Positions 7,367 to 16,605 of a stretch of DNA of 64,000 nt are shown one piece after another. The translations under genes were made by a program, and so were the position numbers. The stretch spans positions 248,001 to 312,000 of the forward strand of contig CANMKR010000003.1 of the NCBI GenBank assembly GCA_947498625.1, written 5' to 3'. A model generated the notes under the pieces. The model saw only the letters and a program-made list of their open reading frames with translations. It had not been told where the DNA came from and ran no database searches. Numbering within the stretch: position 1 is the first letter of the stretch; each line of letters begins with the position of its first letter. Source of the DNA: an uncultured Kangiella sp. (GTDB lineage: Bacteria; Pseudomonadota; Gammaproteobacteria; Enterobacterales; Kangiellaceae).

Positions 7367-9535
7367 TTAAGGTTCAACGAGTGCCGTATCAGTTACCACC
7401 ACTTGCGTACCGCCGCTAGCAATAAAGGTTGCTATCGCTGTTTGCATTGCCGTAGTTTCTGCTAAGAACTCGGTTGGGCCACCAGCGCCAGCTGGGCTTA
7501 ATGGCGTAGCATGGTTACCAGAAACAAACTTCATAAAGGCTCTATCAGTCATAGTAGTATCGGTTACTGTAGCCAAACCGTATAGAGCAGCATGAGGAAT
7601 AGAACCCGCTAACGGAGCGCCAGGCGCTGCATTTGGAACTACCGAATCACCGCGTACTTGAATGGATAAAGTAGGAATATTATTCGCTTGAGCAATCGTT
7701 GCATAGTTAATTGGGTCACCCGAATCAACGACTGTCTGAGCCGCAACCAAGAAGCTTTGTAGCGTTCCAGCTAAGAAAGCTGGATCAGTTGGGTCTTCAC
7801 CAGAACCCGCAGCCACACCAGCACGAATACGTGGACCAAATGATTCAGAAGCATTTAACATCTGTGCAATTGAACCGGACGCGGTAGCAATAATGCTTTG
7901 TTGCGCTAAATCAGCTAACGCAGTGTAATTTGAGCCTACGATGCCACCTAAAGAGTGCCCCATAAAGCTTACTTTGCTAGCATCTAAATCAGGCATTGAA
8001 TCACCATCAATATCCATTCCAGGAATCGCTTTTTCTAAAGTTAACAAGTCTAAAGAGGCTTGACGCAAATTATCACGTGACGCTAAAAGGTTTAACAAAT
8101 TAATCGTATGAGCACCAGAGGCGTCAACATTTCCGTCAGGGCCTGGAGCGCCTGTAGCATTATCGATGAAGTCCACACCAAATGTACGCTCACGAATTCC
8201 ACCTGGGATATAGCCTTCAAAAATACCAAGCAAACCACCAGAAGCAGCTTGTAAGCCTAAATGCACTGGATTATCCGCAGCAATACCATGCAGTGGTTGA
8301 TCCATAGACACAACCGCATTACAAGCTCCAGCCATAGTATCAGCTATACCTAACATCGCAGTACGGTCACTAGTAATACCATGTTGGAAAATCATTACAG
8401 GATAAGGTTTTGGACAAGCAGGATTCTTCGGAAGAGAAACCAATAATGGAACCGTCTCATCGCCTTGCTTTTGAGGCAATGGGTTTGCATAAGTTAGATT
8501 ACCGCCAGCTAATGGGTTCGGTACTAAGTTACCACCAACAGGAACGAAATCTGCCGCAACCCAGCTATCATCTAAGATAGCAGTAGGAGTGGCCGCACTT
8601 GGAATACCTGACAAGTAAGGAAGCGTCATTTGACCTTTATAAAGGTTGGCGGCGCCAATACCGGTAAAAGGCGTAGTATCCGTCATTAAGCTACTGAAAC
8701 TCGTTGCTGGCAAAGCACCCTGCGAAAAGGGTAGATCAATGTAGAAACCTTTTGCGGCTACTAATGAATCAGCTACCGACTGAATTGTAAACTGATAGGA
8801 TAAAATAGCATCATCGCTTTCTATTCCTTGTGTGGCTGCTGCTGCTAGCATCGCGTTCACTAGCTGCCTAATAGGCTCTAACGCTGCTGCTGCACCACCA
8901 AGTGGCTCAGTAGACTTGGCTAAATTATAAGAACTATCACCAGATAATGGCGTTCCATTAGAATCCGTTAAGCCATTTGTTAGAACTACCATATAAGATG
9001 CTTGAGGTTCAAATGGTCTTAACGGCACAACCGCTACTGTCAATGGACCAGCAACTTGCGCTACATAATCAACACCAGGAACTAGCTCTGCCTCAATACC
9101 CGTTACTGGGCCCGTGGGAGCGATAATACCGGGTTGAACTTCTGATCTTAAAACCGAAGTTTTAAAAATTCTAAAAGATTGCCCTAGTGTTAAACTCGTG
9201 GAATCTAAGGTTGCACCATTATCCGTAAAACTGATGGTAAACGGAGCATGAGTAGACCAGCCATCTAATGCATTAATAGCCGTAATTGGATTTGATGCAC
9301 TTGGATCACTGTTTGGAATATTTAAGGTTAAGTCCTCAGAACCTAAAAATAGCAAATCATTCGGTACAGGCACACTACCTGAAGCCGGCGAATAGACTGG
9401 CGACATTTGAGCTGATGGTCCGCCGCTACCTGAACCTGAGTCTACGCCAGGAATTATAGGTTCTGCTGGGCCATCACCACACGCTGATAATATCACGCTG
9501 CTGGCAAGAGCTAACCCGACTAAAACTTTATTCAT
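7367..9535 (-). CDS. Pla-1/cef family extracellular lipase/phospholipase lipoprotein (VolA-like)
   Basis: 722 residues with a lipoprotein signal peptide (VILSAC, lipobox Cys19) and a Gly/Ser linker. The N-terminal region (about 40-330) resembles the bacterial virulence-factor lipase N-terminal domain. The alpha/beta-hydrolase part has MIFQHGITSDRTAM for the oxyanion region and the nucleophile elbow GHSLGG. A C-terminal SGNHATPL may carry the catalytic His. Relatives are surface lipases and lysophospholipases that release fatty acids from host or environmental lipids. fadR lies next to it on the same strand, which fits a link to fatty-acid use. It has its own terminator. Confidence 0.88.
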   Translation of the reverse strand: MNKVLVGLALASSVILSACGDGPAEPIIPGVDSGSGSGGPSAQMSPVYSPASGSVPVPNDLLFLGSEDLTLNIPNSDPSASNPITAINALDGWSTHAPFTISFTDNGATLDSTSLTLGQSFRIFKTSVLRSEVQPGIIAPTGPVTGIEAELVPGVDYVAQVAGPLTVAVVPLRPFEPQASYMVVLTNGLTDSNGTPLSGDSSYNLAKSTEPLGGAAAALEPIRQLVNAMLAAAATQGIESDDAILSYQFTIQSVADSLVAAKGFYIDLPFSQGALPATSFSSLMTDTTPFTGIGAANLYKGQMTLPYLSGIPSAATPTAILDDSWVAADFVPVGGNLVPNPLAGGNLTYANPLPQKQGDETVPLLVSLPKNPACPKPYPVMIFQHGITSDRTAMLGIADTMAGACNAVVSMDQPLHGIAADNPVHLGLQAASGGLLGIFEGYIPGGIRERTFGVDFIDNATGAPGPDGNVDASGAHTINLLNLLASRDNLRQASLDLLTLEKAIPGMDIDGDSMPDLDASKVSFMGHSLGGIVGSNYTALADLAQQSIIATASGSIAQMLNASESFGPRIRAGVAAGSGEDPTDPAFLAGTLQSFLVAAQTVVDSGDPINYATIAQANNIPTLSIQVRGDSVVPNAAPGAPLAGSIPHAALYGLATVTDTTMTDRAFMKFVSGNHATPLSPAGAGGPTEFLAETTAMQTAIATFIASGGTQVVVTDTALVEP

Positions 9536-9679
9536 TGATTACTCCCATTTTAAATATCAAGGACTTACAGGCCTTATTTATATAATTTAATGTTATAAAC
9601 ACAGTAAGATAAACAATCCTACTCTGTAATGTATGTCTTTGGCAAGTGGACTTACCAGATTCTCAAATCACTAATAAAA

Positions 9680-10402
9680 TTAACGATTTGCAATCTCACT
9701 AAAGCTTTTTAACTCTGCTTTAGCGCGGTTCCATAATTCACCACTTTCATGACCGTATTTCCATAGAACATCGATGGCTTTATCAGCATCACCGTCTTTT
9801 ACTGCTTGTGCTAAATCTTTGTAGTATTGATAAGCAAGCTTCCGAGTTTGTTCCCAACCAAAATAGAAATTTCCTATTTTATAGTAAATAGCTTCAAAGC
9901 CATTAAGCATTAAAGTGTAGATTGGATTTCCCGAAGCACGTGTCGCCAAGTGATGAAATTGCCAGTCAAATGCTATGTAGCCTTGGGTATTGTTTGGAAC
10001 CTGATCAATTTTATCTAGCATTTCGATTAAAGCAGCAGGATCGTTTTTGATAGCTCTGCGTAAAAAGATACTGGCAGTTGAAGTTCTTGCTTCTAATAAA
10101 TTATCCGCTAACTCTATAGAGCCTTCGTCATCAAGTTGAATTAAAGTATCTAACACATTTAAAGTAGCAGACTCCCAAATATCATTTACTTTAGTTGGCT
10201 TACCATGTTGGATAGTTAACCAACCATCACGAGCCAAACGTTGTAATACTTCTCTCAAAGTCGTTCGAGTCACTCCAATAATCTCTGCCAACTCGCGTTC
10301 AGCAGGTAAAATAGTACCGGCGGCGAATTTACCATTCCAGATAGACTCAACAATGTATTGCTCGGCAAAGGCGGCTGGCGTTAAAGCTTTAGCTGTAGCC
10401 AT
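9680..10402 (-). CDS. fadR: Fatty acid metabolism regulator FadR
   Basis: 240 residues, the standard FadR length. The GntR-type winged helix (residues 10-75) reads AEQYIVESIWNGKF, PAERELAEIIGVTRTTLREVLQRLARDGW, nearly identical to FadR of enterobacteria. The all-helical acyl-CoA-binding domain follows, including WQFHHLATRASGNPIY and YKDLAQAVKDGD. It should repress beta-oxidation genes and activate unsaturated fatty-acid synthesis until long-chain acyl-CoA binds. It is divergent from nhaB, the same arrangement as in E. coli. A possible autoregulatory site lies just upstream. Confidence 0.96.
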   Translation of the reverse strand: MATAKALTPAAFAEQYIVESIWNGKFAAGTILPAERELAEIIGVTRTTLREVLQRLARDGWLTIQHGKPTKVNDIWESATLNVLDTLIQLDDEGSIELADNLLEARTSTASIFLRRAIKNDPAALIEMLDKIDQVPNNTQGYIAFDWQFHHLATRASGNPIYTLMLNGFEAIYYKIGNFYFGWEQTRKLAYQYYKDLAQAVKDGDADKAIDVLWKYGHESGELWNRAKAELKSFSEIANR

Positions 10403-10434
10403 TTAGATCCCCAAAATTCTGTTTTAGTAGGAAA

Positions 10435-10451
10435 AAGTGGTAAGAGCACTT
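10435..10451. promoter_or_regulatory. Candidate FadR operator in the fadR-nhaB gap
   Basis: AAGTGGTAAGAGCACTT lies 33 bases upstream of the fadR start. Its core TGGTAAGAGCA agrees at 9 of 11 positions with a symmetrised FadR core TGGTCNGACCA, and the ends AAGTG/CACTT are inverted. I treat it as a weak candidate. Confidence 0.35.
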
Positions 10452-10634
10452 ATTTTCAACGTTTTTAACACATAGTCCCCCCCATTTCTAGCCTATTGGC
10501 TAATAAAGCAGCAATAATTGATTAAAAACTCTAATCTAAACCTTTATCAAAGTTTTTAGCCCGAAAATGCTGGAAAATCTACGATAACTCCATAGAATGT
10601 ATAGCCATAAATTCTAAAGAAAAATGACACCAAT

Positions 10635-12227
10635 ATGAGCTATAACGTTCGCAATGCGATTTTCGATAATTTCCTAGGGAATGCCCCTGATTGGTACAAA
10701 ACTACCATTATTGGATTTTTGTTACTTAACCCTTTTATTTTGTACGCTCTTGGTCCTGTGATTGCCAGTTGGGTTATTGTTGCTGAGTTTATTTTTACTC
10801 TAGCGATGGCTTTGAAATGCTACCCATTACAACCTGGCGGTTTAATCGCAATTGAAGCCGTCTTTTTAGGGTTAACTTCGACCAGCACCATCATGCATAA
10901 AATTGACGATAACTTAGAAGTATTGTTGCTTTTGATTTTTATGGTGGCGGGTATCTTCTTTATGAAGAATCTATTGTTATTCTTATTCTCCAGAATTTTA
11001 CTCGGAATTAAATCTAAAAAAGCACTCTCACTGATGTTCTTATTAGTGTCTGCTTTTTTATCAGCCTTCTTGGATGCTTTAACCGTGACTGCGGTAGTGA
11101 TTTCTGTGGGGGTTGGTTTTTACGGCATTTTCCATAAAGTAGCTGCCGGGATTGATTACAAAGATCGCGAAGATATTAATACCGACGAAGAGGTATATGA
11201 GCAGCATCGAGCTGATTTAGGTCAGTTCCGCTCTTTCTTACGCAGCCTTATGATGCATGCCGCCGTCGGAACCGCTTTAGGTGGCGTTTGTACTTTAGTA
11301 GGAGAACCGCAAAATTTATTAATTGCTAACACTGCCAGTTGGGAATTTACTGAATTCTTTTTGCGAATGGCACCGGTCACTATTCCCGTTTTATTTGCTG
11401 GGATTATCGTTTGTTACTTTTTAGAAACCTTCAAAGTTATGGGCTACGGCGCCCTGCTTCCTGATACGGTAAGAACCGTCATGGAAGAAGATCAAGTCAA
11501 TCGTGACGCAAAACGTACCAAAAAAGATAACTGGAATTTAGTCATGCAAGCATTGGTAGGCGTTTGGTTGATTATCGCATTAGCATTGCACCTAAGTACT
11601 GTAGGCTTAATTGGTTTATCTGTTATTGTTTTAGCAAGTGCTTTTACTGGCGTTATTGATGAACATGCCATTGGCAAAAGTTTCGAAGAAGCTCTGCCCT
11701 TCACTGCTTTATTAACCGTATTTTTTGTAATTGTTGCGGTAATTTTTGATCAGCAGCTTTTCACACCGATTATTCAATATATTTTCACCATGGACAGCGA
11801 TTCACAAGTTGCAGCGTTTTACATGGCCAATGGTGTCTTATCCGCTATCAGTGACAATGTTTTTGTAGCCACCGTATATGTAGGTGAAATAAAGCAAGCA
11901 GCTATTAATGGTGTTATTAATCGAGAGACATTTGATTTACTATCTGTAGCGATTAATACTGGTACCAATATTCCAAGCGTTGCCACTCCAAACGGTCAAG
12001 CGGCATTTTTATTCTTGTTAACTAGCGGTTTAGCACCATTAATTCGCTTGTCTTATATGCGAATGGTCGTTATGGCTTTACCTTACACCATTGTGATGAC
12101 CATTATAGGCTTGATTGGGGTTTTATATTTCTTAAAGCCTGCTACGGCAACCATGTATGAAAAAGGGCTGCTAAATCAGCACTCAATAGAGCAATTAAAA
12201 AGTGATGGTAAGTCTAATTCTCATTAA
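10635..12227 (+). CDS. nhaB: Na+/H+ antiporter NhaB
   Basis: 530 residues, about 12 membrane helices, full family length. The start [22 protein letters not shown] and the segments [30 protein letters not shown] and [15 protein letters not shown] are typical of NhaB. It expels Na+ for protons at the inner membrane and so supports pH and salt tolerance. The neighbourhood with fadR is conserved in other gammaproteobacteria. It is transcribed alone and ends at a strong terminator. Confidence 0.96.
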   Translation: MSYNVRNAIFDNFLGNAPDWYKTTIIGFLLLNPFILYALGPVIASWVIVAEFIFTLAMALKCYPLQPGGLIAIEAVFLGLTSTSTIMHKIDDNLEVLLLLIFMVAGIFFMKNLLLFLFSRILLGIKSKKALSLMFLLVSAFLSAFLDALTVTAVVISVGVGFYGIFHKVAAGIDYKDREDINTDEEVYEQHRADLGQFRSFLRSLMMHAAVGTALGGVCTLVGEPQNLLIANTASWEFTEFFLRMAPVTIPVLFAGIIVCYFLETFKVMGYGALLPDTVRTVMEEDQVNRDAKRTKKDNWNLVMQALVGVWLIIALALHLSTVGLIGLSVIVLASAFTGVIDEHAIGKSFEEALPFTALLTVFFVIVAVIFDQQLFTPIIQYIFTMDSDSQVAAFYMANGVLSAISDNVFVATVYVGEIKQAAINGVINRETFDLLSVAINTGTNIPSVATPNGQAAFLFLLTSGLAPLIRLSYMRMVVMALPYTIVMTIIGLIGVLYFLKPATATMYEKGLLNQHSIEQLKSDGKSNSH

Positions 12228-12243
12228 TTAATCAATCATCTAT

Positions 12244-12272
12244 AAAAAAGCAGGCTTAAAGCCTGCTTTTTT
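12244..12272. terminator. Bidirectional terminator between nhaB and dnaQ
   Basis: AAGCAGGCTT-A-AAGCCTGCTT stem flanked by A and T runs, between convergent stops at 12227 and 12300. Confidence 0.87.
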
Positions 12273-12299
12273 ATTTCCAATATAAGTTTAAGATATCGC

Positions 12300-12992
12300 T
12301 TACTTCCAAATAGCATCCGTTAAAGATTCAAGCTTTTTCTGGTGCGATTTTAACTCTTCATCACTAGCTTTAATGACTCTTAACGCTGCTCTATCAGCAG
12401 AAAGTTTACGGATTTTTATTTCCCCCGTTTGCGAAGTGTTAGTAGATGCCTGACGTCCCAAAGTTAAACTGGTTTGGCCGCCAGTCATTCTCAAGTAAAC
12501 GTCCGCTAGAATCTCCGAATCCAATAAGGCGCCATGCAGCTCACGATGAGTGTTATCAATATCATAACGCTTACATAAAGCATCCAAGCTGTTGCGCTGT
12601 CCTGGGTGCATTTGCCTCGCCAGCGTCAAAGTATCCAACACCGAGCAATAGTCGCTCATAGAACCTTTCGAGCTGGCCAATAAATTGAGCTCATGATCCA
12701 AGAAGCCAATATCAAACGGCGCGTTATGAATAATAAGTTCAGCGCCATCAACAAAATTTAAAAAATCTTGAGCCACATCTTCAAACAAAGGCTTATCTTC
12801 TAAAAACTCATTGGTAATACCGTGTACTTCAATCGCGCCCTCATCAATTTCTCGGTTAGGCTTCAAATATTGATGATAGTGGTTACCAGTTAACTTTCGG
12901 TCAACTAACTCCACACAACCAATTTCAATGATTCTATGACCTTCTGAAGGCTCTAAACCGGTAGTTTCTGTGTCTAATACTATTTGTCTCAT
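12300..12992 (-). CDS. dnaQ: DNA polymerase III epsilon subunit (3'-5' proofreading exonuclease)
   Basis: 230 residues, matching DnaQ. Exo I is DTETTG (Asp7, Glu9), Exo II HNAPFDIGFLD, and Exo III HGALLDSEI, the DEDDh set. The C-terminal tail after residue 185 would bind the alpha subunit. It removes misincorporated bases at the replication fork. It lies downstream of rnhA on the same strand with 30 bases between; in E. coli the two are adjacent and divergent, so here the orientation is co-directional. Confidence 0.95.
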   Translation of the reverse strand: MRQIVLDTETTGLEPSEGHRIIEIGCVELVDRKLTGNHYHQYLKPNREIDEGAIEVHGITNEFLEDKPLFEDVAQDFLNFVDGAELIIHNAPFDIGFLDHELNLLASSKGSMSDYCSVLDTLTLARQMHPGQRNSLDALCKRYDIDNTHRELHGALLDSEILADVYLRMTGGQTSLTLGRQASTNTSQTGEIKIRKLSADRAALRVIKASDEELKSHQKKLESLTDAIWK

Positions 12993-13022
12993 GATTAATT
13001 CTTTTTAAATTTTTATCTAGAT

Positions 13023-13505
13023 TTAGTTGCTTTGGTTTACACTTCGACGTGCATCTGATAAGTCTTGCTCTGCAAGCACCTTATCCACACCTAAATTAGC
13101 CAGCTCATCTGCAATTTCATTTTCAGTATGCCCGCTATGGCCTTTAACCCAATGCCAGTTCACTTGATGCTTGGCAACTTCTTCATCCAGAGCTTGCCAT
13201 AAATCTTTATTCTTCACCGGCTTTTTACTGGCCGTTTTCCAGCCTTTGGCTTTCCAGCCTTCAAGCCAGGATTGAATACCGTTTTTGACGTAACTTGAAT
13301 CGGTAGTCAATTCAACTTGCGAAGGTTTTTTTAACGCTTTTAGCGCTTCAATAGCAGCCATTAATTCCATGCGATTGTTGGTGGTCTCTAATTCCCCACC
13401 ATATAATTTTTTTTCATGTTTACCTGAGCGCAATAAAGCTCCCCAGCCACCAACGCCAGGATTTCCCTTACAAGCGCCATCGGTAAATATTTCAATTTTT
13501 TTCAC
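13023..13505 (-). CDS. rnhA: Ribonuclease HI
   Basis: 160 residues. The catalytic acids are Asp9 in [11 protein letters not shown], Glu in [13 protein letters not shown], Asp in TTDSSYV and the late Asp in [10 protein letters not shown], with the His of KGHSGH. It cuts the RNA strand of RNA:DNA hybrids, for example R-loops and Okazaki primers. It starts 15 bases after the upstream methyltransferase-like gene and is probably cotranscribed with it and dnaQ. Confidence 0.96.
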   Translation of the reverse strand: MKKIEIFTDGACKGNPGVGGWGALLRSGKHEKKLYGGELETTNNRMELMAAIEALKALKKPSQVELTTDSSYVKNGIQSWLEGWKAKGWKTASKKPVKNKDLWQALDEEVAKHQVNWHWVKGHSGHTENEIADELANLGVDKVLAEQDLSDARRSVNQSN

Positions 13506-13520
13506 TGCTTCATTCTCAAT

Positions 13521-14225
13521 TTAAGATGCTTCTTTAGTGGAAACATTAGCCAGCTTAGTATTCAGCGGAATGGATAAAGTCTCTTCCAACGGTTTAATTG
13601 GATTTAAAGTGGCTACTTTTTTCTGCGCCTTTATCATATAAGCGATAGGCACTGAAAGCCATGCTTTAGACAATTCAGATTTTTTGTGGAATTGACTGAA
13701 GCCTCGCCACCAAGGACAACTAATGACATCCACATCGGCAATTTCAAAACCAAGCAAACTTAACCAGTCTTTAAAACGATGCAAGCCGATACTTCGTTCA
13801 GGCACTAGTTTTCGACTATCACTGAGTCCCATTTTTGATTTGATATGCCATAGATTGTTTGGGGCTGATAGCAACACATATAAGTTGCCTTGCGGTTCAA
13901 GCGCACGATGGATCTCGCCGAGCAATATAGAGCCTGTATCAGTAAAATCAAACCCAAGGCTAATGACACTTGCTTTTAAGGAGTCCGCCATTATCGGTAA
14001 GGCTTGCGGGTCGGCATTGACATCATGGGCTAACGAAGGCCCAAGCTTAATATGGTGATCAAAAACATTATCAGGCATATTCAAACATTGGGTAAGGCTA
14101 TCCAAGGTCAATAAGAAGCCACCTTGATAAGCTTCTAACTGGCTTTGTAACCATTCCTGCCATATGTATCGCATGCGATTGCCAGCTGGCAGCAACGGCC
14201 AGCTAAGTTCGTTTAATAAAGCCAC
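13521..14225 (-). CDS. Methyltransferase-like protein (YafS-type)
   Basis: 234 residues. The middle part (SLKASVISLGFDFTDTGSILLGEIHRALEPQGNLYVL) resembles the post-motif-I region of class I SAM methyltransferases of the Methyltransf_11 group. A classical glycine-rich motif I is not obvious. Position between gloB and rnhA matches YafS of E. coli (gloB-yafS-rnhA-dnaQ), and that is the best identification. Substrate unknown; an inactive or non-SAM protein cannot be excluded. It is divergent from gloB with a 93-base shared promoter region. Confidence 0.75.
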   Translation of the reverse strand: MALLNELSWPLLPAGNRMRYIWQEWLQSQLEAYQGGFLLTLDSLTQCLNMPDNVFDHHIKLGPSLAHDVNADPQALPIMADSLKASVISLGFDFTDTGSILLGEIHRALEPQGNLYVLLSAPNNLWHIKSKMGLSDSRKLVPERSIGLHRFKDWLSLLGFEIADVDVISCPWWRGFSQFHKKSELSKAWLSVPIAYMIKAQKKVATLNPIKPLEETLSIPLNTKLANVSTKEAS

Positions 14226-14318
14226 GTTTTCTTTTCAGTCAGTTTAAATTGACTTCCCACTAACAACTTATTATGTTCATGCTAACCCGTGGCAGTTTTA
14301 CAGGCAAGCTTGTAACTT

Positions 14319-15092
14319 ATGATTATTCACCCAATAAAAGCTTTTTCCGATAATTACATTTGGGCAATTCATCAAGAAAATGATAATGGCTTAATTGTGG
14401 TCGATCCGGGTGATGCTAAGCCTGTTATCGCTTATATCAATGCTAATGGGTTAAGACTTGATGCCATTCTGATCACTCACTATCATCATGATCATATCGG
14501 TGGCGTTAATGAGCTAAAGAACAAGTATCATTGCCCGGTGTATGGCTCTAGCTACGATAACCTAGAATGCTGTGATCATTACCTATCTGATCAAGATAGA
14601 CTAAATCTATGGAGCGGCCAGTTAAATTTTGAGCTACTTCATGTACCAGGCCATACCTTAGGTCATATTGCCTATCATGATTCTCAGAAAAAACTATTGT
14701 TCTGCGGAGATACTTTATTTCGCGCTGGCTGTGGCAGAATGTTTGAAGGTGAGCCGGAGCAATTTTATCATTCTTTGCAAACTCTCGCGGCTCTAGCCCA
14801 AGACACACAAGTTTACTGCACACATGAATACACTCTAAGTAATCTTGCCTTTGCTCAGCATATTGAGCCGTCAAACCATGACACCAAACAATTACTTCAG
14901 GAATGCAAGGCTTTAAGGGAAAAGGGCCTAGTAACACTGCCCTCCTATCTTGCCAGTGAGCTTAAGTGCAACCCTTTTTTAAGGTGCCATATCCCCTCTG
15001 TTTCTGAGCGAGTTAAGCAACTAGCTAATGTAAATGTTAAGAAAGAATATGAAATTTTTGCTAGTATGCGACGCTTGAAAGATAACTTTTAA
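14319..15092 (+). CDS. gloB: Hydroxyacylglutathione hydrolase (glyoxalase II)
   Basis: 257 residues of the metallo-beta-lactamase fold. The binuclear metal site shows THYHHDHIGG, then HVPGHTLGH, FCGDTLF with the bridging Asp, and CTHEYT. The C-terminal HxGH domain ends with NPFLR and FASMRRLKDNF, usual for GloB. It converts S-lactoylglutathione to lactate and glutathione, the last step of methylglyoxal detoxification. mltD follows six bases after its stop, so the pair is probably cotranscribed. Confidence 0.95.
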   Translation: MIIHPIKAFSDNYIWAIHQENDNGLIVVDPGDAKPVIAYINANGLRLDAILITHYHHDHIGGVNELKNKYHCPVYGSSYDNLECCDHYLSDQDRLNLWSGQLNFELLHVPGHTLGHIAYHDSQKKLLFCGDTLFRAGCGRMFEGEPEQFYHSLQTLAALAQDTQVYCTHEYTLSNLAFAQHIEPSNHDTKQLLQECKALREKGLVTLPSYLASELKCNPFLRCHIPSVSERVKQLANVNVKKEYEIFASMRRLKDNF

Positions 15093-15098
15093 CTCTTG

Positions 15099-16526
15099 AT
15101 GTATAAAAATCAAAAACTTAGCTTTGCTGCTATCACTTTAGCAACATTGACCGCTTGTGCGCATATAACAACAAAAGAAGCTATCGAAGAAGATAAGCAT
15201 GAATCTGTTCAAATCATTGAATCTACGCCAATTGATCAAGCTACTGAACAAACTATCAATAAAACCCCAAAGCCACTTTCAGATATCGAACTAGAAGATC
15301 AGCTAGAGGAGACGGCCGTAGCCATTGAGCCTAAACGGGTATTAGATTTGTGGGAATATATTCGCTCGAAGCAGCAGTTGACTAGCATCCAGCATCCTCG
15401 TGTTGAGCAGTTTGAGCAATACTTTTTAAAACATTCGAATTATCTCAAGAAAAAAACTGATAAAGCTGCGCCTTATCTTTACTACATTATTCAAGAGTTA
15501 GAAAAGCGTCAGATGCCGCTAGAGCTGGCTTTTACACCCATGGTGGAATCTAATTTTGATCCGCTGGCGCATTCAGTAGTTCAAGCTGCCGGCCTTTGGC
15601 AGTTTATGCCAAAAACAGCTCGTGGTTTCGGTATAGAAATCAATGATTGGTATGACGGTCGCCGTGATGTTGTTGCATCAACAGAGGCTGCTCTAGATTA
15701 TTACCAATACCTTAATAAACTTTTCAATGGCGATTGGTTGCTTACTGTTGCAGCCTATAACTATGGCCAAGGCAATGTTCTTAAGGCCATTAAAAAAAAT
15801 AAAAAAAAGGGAAAAGCCACTGATTATTGGTCACTTGATTTACCAAAGGAAACTCAGCGCCATATTCCTAAATGGATCGCCCTATCTAATTTATTGATTA
15901 ATCAAAGTGCTTTTAACTTACAACTGACACCAATAGAAAATGCACCTCGCTTTGAAAGTTTTGAAATCGCCGCGCCTGTCAATTTAGTTAAGCTAGCATC
16001 TGAAACAAACCTAAATAAAGAAGCTTTTTACCGACTCAACCCTGCGTTTAACCGTTTATTTATTCCAGCAGAACATAAAAAAGCAGACTTGCTAATACCT
16101 GTCGAATCACGAGTAACTTTTGAAGAGAAACTATCACAGCTTCCTGCTGATACTTTTAATGTCAGCTTCAGTTATAAAGTTAAAGCTGGTGATAATTTAA
16201 GTATGATTGCCAAGAAACATAAGACCAGAGTTTCTGATATCAAGAAAATCAACCACCTTAAATCAGATAGGATTAAAATTGGCCAGTCATTAAAATTGCC
16301 TGGGGCTGTTACTGTCAGTAAAGAAGAAAACGAATTCTTTACTAAGCTAGGTAATTACAAAAAGCGTAGAAGGTATCAAGTCTATAAAGTTCGCTCAGGT
16401 GATAGTCTTTGGAAAATCGCCAAAAAATTTAAAGTCACCACTCGAAAACTAGCGCGTTGGAACGGCTTATCTACTAAGAAAATATTACGTATAGGGCAAC
16501 CTTTGAAAATTTGGCCATCGCCTTAG
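15099..16526 (+). CDS. mltD: Membrane-bound lytic murein transglycosylase D
   Basis: 475 residues from ATG at 15099; a TTG just before it gives one more residue but is less likely. A lipobox ends in LTAC, so it should be anchored to the outer membrane. The SLT domain covers about 115-260: ALTP-type ELAFTPMVESNFDP with the catalytic Glu, then AAGLWQFMPKTARGFG and AAYNYGQGNV. Two LysM repeats follow (YKVKAGDNLSMIAKKHK, YKVRSGDSLWKIAKKFK). It cleaves glycan strands to 1,6-anhydromuropeptides. It lies next to gloB, as is common in gammaproteobacteria. Confidence 0.94.
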   Translation: MYKNQKLSFAAITLATLTACAHITTKEAIEEDKHESVQIIESTPIDQATEQTINKTPKPLSDIELEDQLEETAVAIEPKRVLDLWEYIRSKQQLTSIQHPRVEQFEQYFLKHSNYLKKKTDKAAPYLYYIIQELEKRQMPLELAFTPMVESNFDPLAHSVVQAAGLWQFMPKTARGFGIEINDWYDGRRDVVASTEAALDYYQYLNKLFNGDWLLTVAAYNYGQGNVLKAIKKNKKKGKATDYWSLDLPKETQRHIPKWIALSNLLINQSAFNLQLTPIENAPRFESFEIAAPVNLVKLASETNLNKEAFYRLNPAFNRLFIPAEHKKADLLIPVESRVTFEEKLSQLPADTFNVSFSYKVKAGDNLSMIAKKHKTRVSDIKKINHLKSDRIKIGQSLKLPGAVTVSKEENEFFTKLGNYKKRRRYQVYKVRSGDSLWKIAKKFKVTTRKLARWNGLSTKKILRIGQPLKIWPSP

Positions 16527-16556
16527 TGTTTATAAAGCATCTAGCTTACTTAAAAT

Positions 16557-16583
16557 AAAAAGAGCGCTTAAAGCGCTCTTTTT
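16557..16583. terminator. Bidirectional terminator between mltD and natB
   Basis: AAAAAGAGCGCTT-A-AAGCGCTCTTTTT hairpin between convergent stops at 16526 and 16606. Confidence 0.87.
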
Positions 16584-16605
16584 ATTTTTGACTAAACTTA
16601 TATTT

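Noticed and set aside
10476-10490. CCCCATTT as a sigma-32 -10 element before nhaB
   Set aside because: No CTTGAA-like -35 is present at the right distance on either strand.
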